7,399 nucleotides of DNA, taken from an uncultured Lachnospiraceae bacterium. GTDB lineage: Bacteria > Bacillota > Clostridia > Lachnospirales > Lachnospiraceae. The DNA is taken from positions 1 through 7,399 of the forward strand of contig CAKRWX010000114.1 of the NCBI GenBank assembly GCA_934418055.1, in the 5' to 3' direction. The notes beneath the pieces were generated by a model. That model was not told where the DNA came from and made no database searches. It was given only the letters and a program-made list of their open reading frames with translations. Positions 6,501-7,399 of the stretch are shown here, in pieces. Within the stretch, counting starts at the first letter, position 1. Every line of letters starts with the position of its first letter. The position numbers were made by a program, and so were the translations under genes.

Positions 6501-7292
6501 ATGCCTTATTGTCCAAAATGTGATATGGAATTCGTGGATGGAATCACCACCTGCTCCGACTGCGGTGGGCCCCTGGTGGCATCTAAGGAGGAAGCAGACC
6601 GGTTAAAGCGGGAGGAACAGTTAAAACGACAGAAAGAACAGCAGAATCTGACCCAGGAGATGCTTTCCATGGAGATGAACGGCGCCGATGCGGACAGCTT
6701 CTCCGGATATGATCCGGAAGCCTTTCACACTCTGGTAAATTCTGATGATCCAGATGCTTCCGCGAAAGATTCTCGCTCCACCGATCCAGCATCTGCCCTT
6801 TCCTTCAAGCAGCATTCCACAGCTTATGTAGATAAAGGTCAGAAATATGAGGATCTTCGTTCCTCTGCCTCTGCTTTTCTCATCGTCGGCGGCGCAGTCC
6901 TGATCTTCTCGGCTTTGTGCTGGTTACAGATCGTCCGTCTGCCTATGGCTGGATTTTCCCGCTATCTGATCCAGACTGCTCTGACCGTCATGGGACTCTT
7001 CTCTATGGTGGTTTACATAAAATCAAACAAATCTGCCAGGGATCTGCTTCCGCAGATTGAAGAAGAAAAGCAGAAAACCAATGCTCTCATCCAGTGGTTC
7101 TTATCGGAACAGAGCGCCCAGGACATCGACCGGGAAATCCTGGATCTCGACCAGTTAAATGAAGAAGAGATCAGCTTAAAACGCTTCCAGATCATCCAGG
7201 ATTATCTGATCACCCACAAGGATCTTCCAGATCCGGCTTATGTGGACGCATTGTGCGAGGAAATCTACACAAAGTTGTACGAAGAAAACTAA
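6501..7292 (+). CDS. Zinc-ribbon membrane protein of unknown function
   Basis: I do not recognise a named family. The 263-residue product begins with a compact zinc ribbon: Cys4-x2-Cys7 and Cys18-x2-Cys21 (CPKC and CSDC), expected to bind one zinc ion. A charged Lys/Arg/Glu/Gln-rich stretch likely to be helical or coiled coil follows (about 27-58), then an acidic, Ser/Asp-rich low-complexity linker (about 60-110). Two hydrophobic segments (about 123-143 and 153-173) separated by a short loop look like a membrane hairpin, which would put both ends on the same side, presumably cytoplasmic. The C-terminal 85 residues are charged and helical-looking, with another stretch rich in Asp and Glu. It has its own promoter and stands alone, divergent from the DegV operon. 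Similar small zinc-ribbon membrane proteins are common in Clostridia and mostly uncharacterised; a scaffold or regulatory role is a guess. Confidence 0.85.
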   Translation: MPYCPKCDMEFVDGITTCSDCGGPLVASKEEADRLKREEQLKRQKEQQNLTQEMLSMEMNGADADSFSGYDPEAFHTLVNSDDPDASAKDSRSTDPASALSFKQHSTAYVDKGQKYEDLRSSASAFLIVGGAVLIFSALCWLQIVRLPMAGFSRYLIQTALTVMGLFSMVVYIKSNKSARDLLPQIEEEKQKTNALIQWFLSEQSAQDIDREILDLDQLNEEEISLKRFQIIQDYLITHKDLPDPAYVDALCEEIYTKLYEEN

Positions 7293-7306
7293 AAAGTCCT
7301 TAAATG

Positions 7307-7331
7307 AAAAAGAATCCTGCAAGCAGGATTC
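7307..7331 (-). terminator. Rho-independent terminator for minus-strand transcription
   Basis: GAATCCTG (7312-7319) and CAGGATTC (7324-7331) form a perfect 8-bp stem with a four-base loop. On the minus strand it is followed by five T residues (7307-7311), the classical arrangement. On the plus strand no T-run follows, so it is a weak terminator for the zinc-ribbon gene although the hairpin lies 19 bases after its stop. I infer a minus-strand gene converging from beyond the right edge. Confidence 0.6.
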
Positions 7332-7399
7332 TCCGCCTGCGGCGGGTCGCTTTAGCGACATTCTTCCACTCCGCCGCAGTGCGATCCTTAGCGGAGCGT
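7312..7399. repeat. GC-rich palindromic intergenic repeat, running off the window edge
   Basis: The last 88 bases are packed with inverted repeats. After the terminator hairpin, CTGCGGCGG (7337-7345) pairs perfectly over 9 bases with CCGCCGCAG (7371-7379), enclosing a second hairpin GTCGC-TTTA-GCGAC (7346-7359). Two rival pairings exist: CCGCC (7333-7337) with GGCGG (7341-7345), and CTCCGC (7369-7374) with GCGGAG (7391-7396). Such nested structure without an open gene resembles the REP/MITE-like intergenic repeats I associate with Lachnospiraceae genomes; that family assignment is from memory and is not proved here. The right boundary is not visible. Confidence 0.55.

Noticed and set aside
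7176..7361. 61-codon minus-strand open frame over the end of the zinc-ribbon gene
   Set aside because: It is antisense to a real gene, and its beginning is translation of the palindromic repeat.

Overview
The window looks like chromosomal core sequence from a low-to-mid GC Gram-positive anaerobe, most likely Lachnospiraceae (Blautia, Dorea or Mediterraneibacter-like). The reasons are AGGAGG-type ribosome binding sites, a GerMN-domain (spore-germination family) lipoprotein, the comEC-holA adjacency that is conserved in Firmicutes, a DegV-family lipid-binding protein, and a palindromic GC-rich intergenic repeat of a style I associate with this family. The taxonomic call is inference from gene content. 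No mobile element, CRISPR array, tRNA or rRNA was seen.

Layout, left to right. Positions 1-334 (minus) hold the first third of holA (DNA polymerase III delta), cut by the window edge. Its 187-base upstream gap contains a good sigma-A promoter and a leader of about 120 bases. From 522 to 6222 four genes run on the minus strand as one tight operon, transcribed right to left: a DegV-family protein, a membrane sensor histidine kinase, a GerMN-domain lipoprotein and comEC. The junctions are a 4-base ATGA overlap, a 10-base gap with the ribosome binding site overlapping the kinase stop codon, and a 25-base gap. A 278-base divergent promoter region (6223-6500) separates this operon from a plus-strand gene (6501-7292) for a zinc-ribbon protein with two membrane segments and no recognised function. 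The right end (7312-7399) is a dense set of nested inverted repeats. Its first hairpin reads as a Rho-independent terminator for minus-strand transcription entering from beyond the window.

How the genes may work together. The kinase and the GerMN lipoprotein are envelope proteins made from adjacent, coupled genes, an arrangement resembling the actinobacterial MtrB-LpqB pair. No response regulator is present next to the kinase. In its place at the head of the operon stands a DegV (FakB-like) fatty-acid-binding protein. ComEC, the DNA-import channel, lies at the operon's end and is followed by holA, which has its own promoter. All genes read as intact apart from the truncated holA. The region is mostly ordinary; the points worth a second look are the DegV-kinase-GerMN-ComEC grouping, the missing regulator and the palindromic repeat with a possible remnant in the holA leader.
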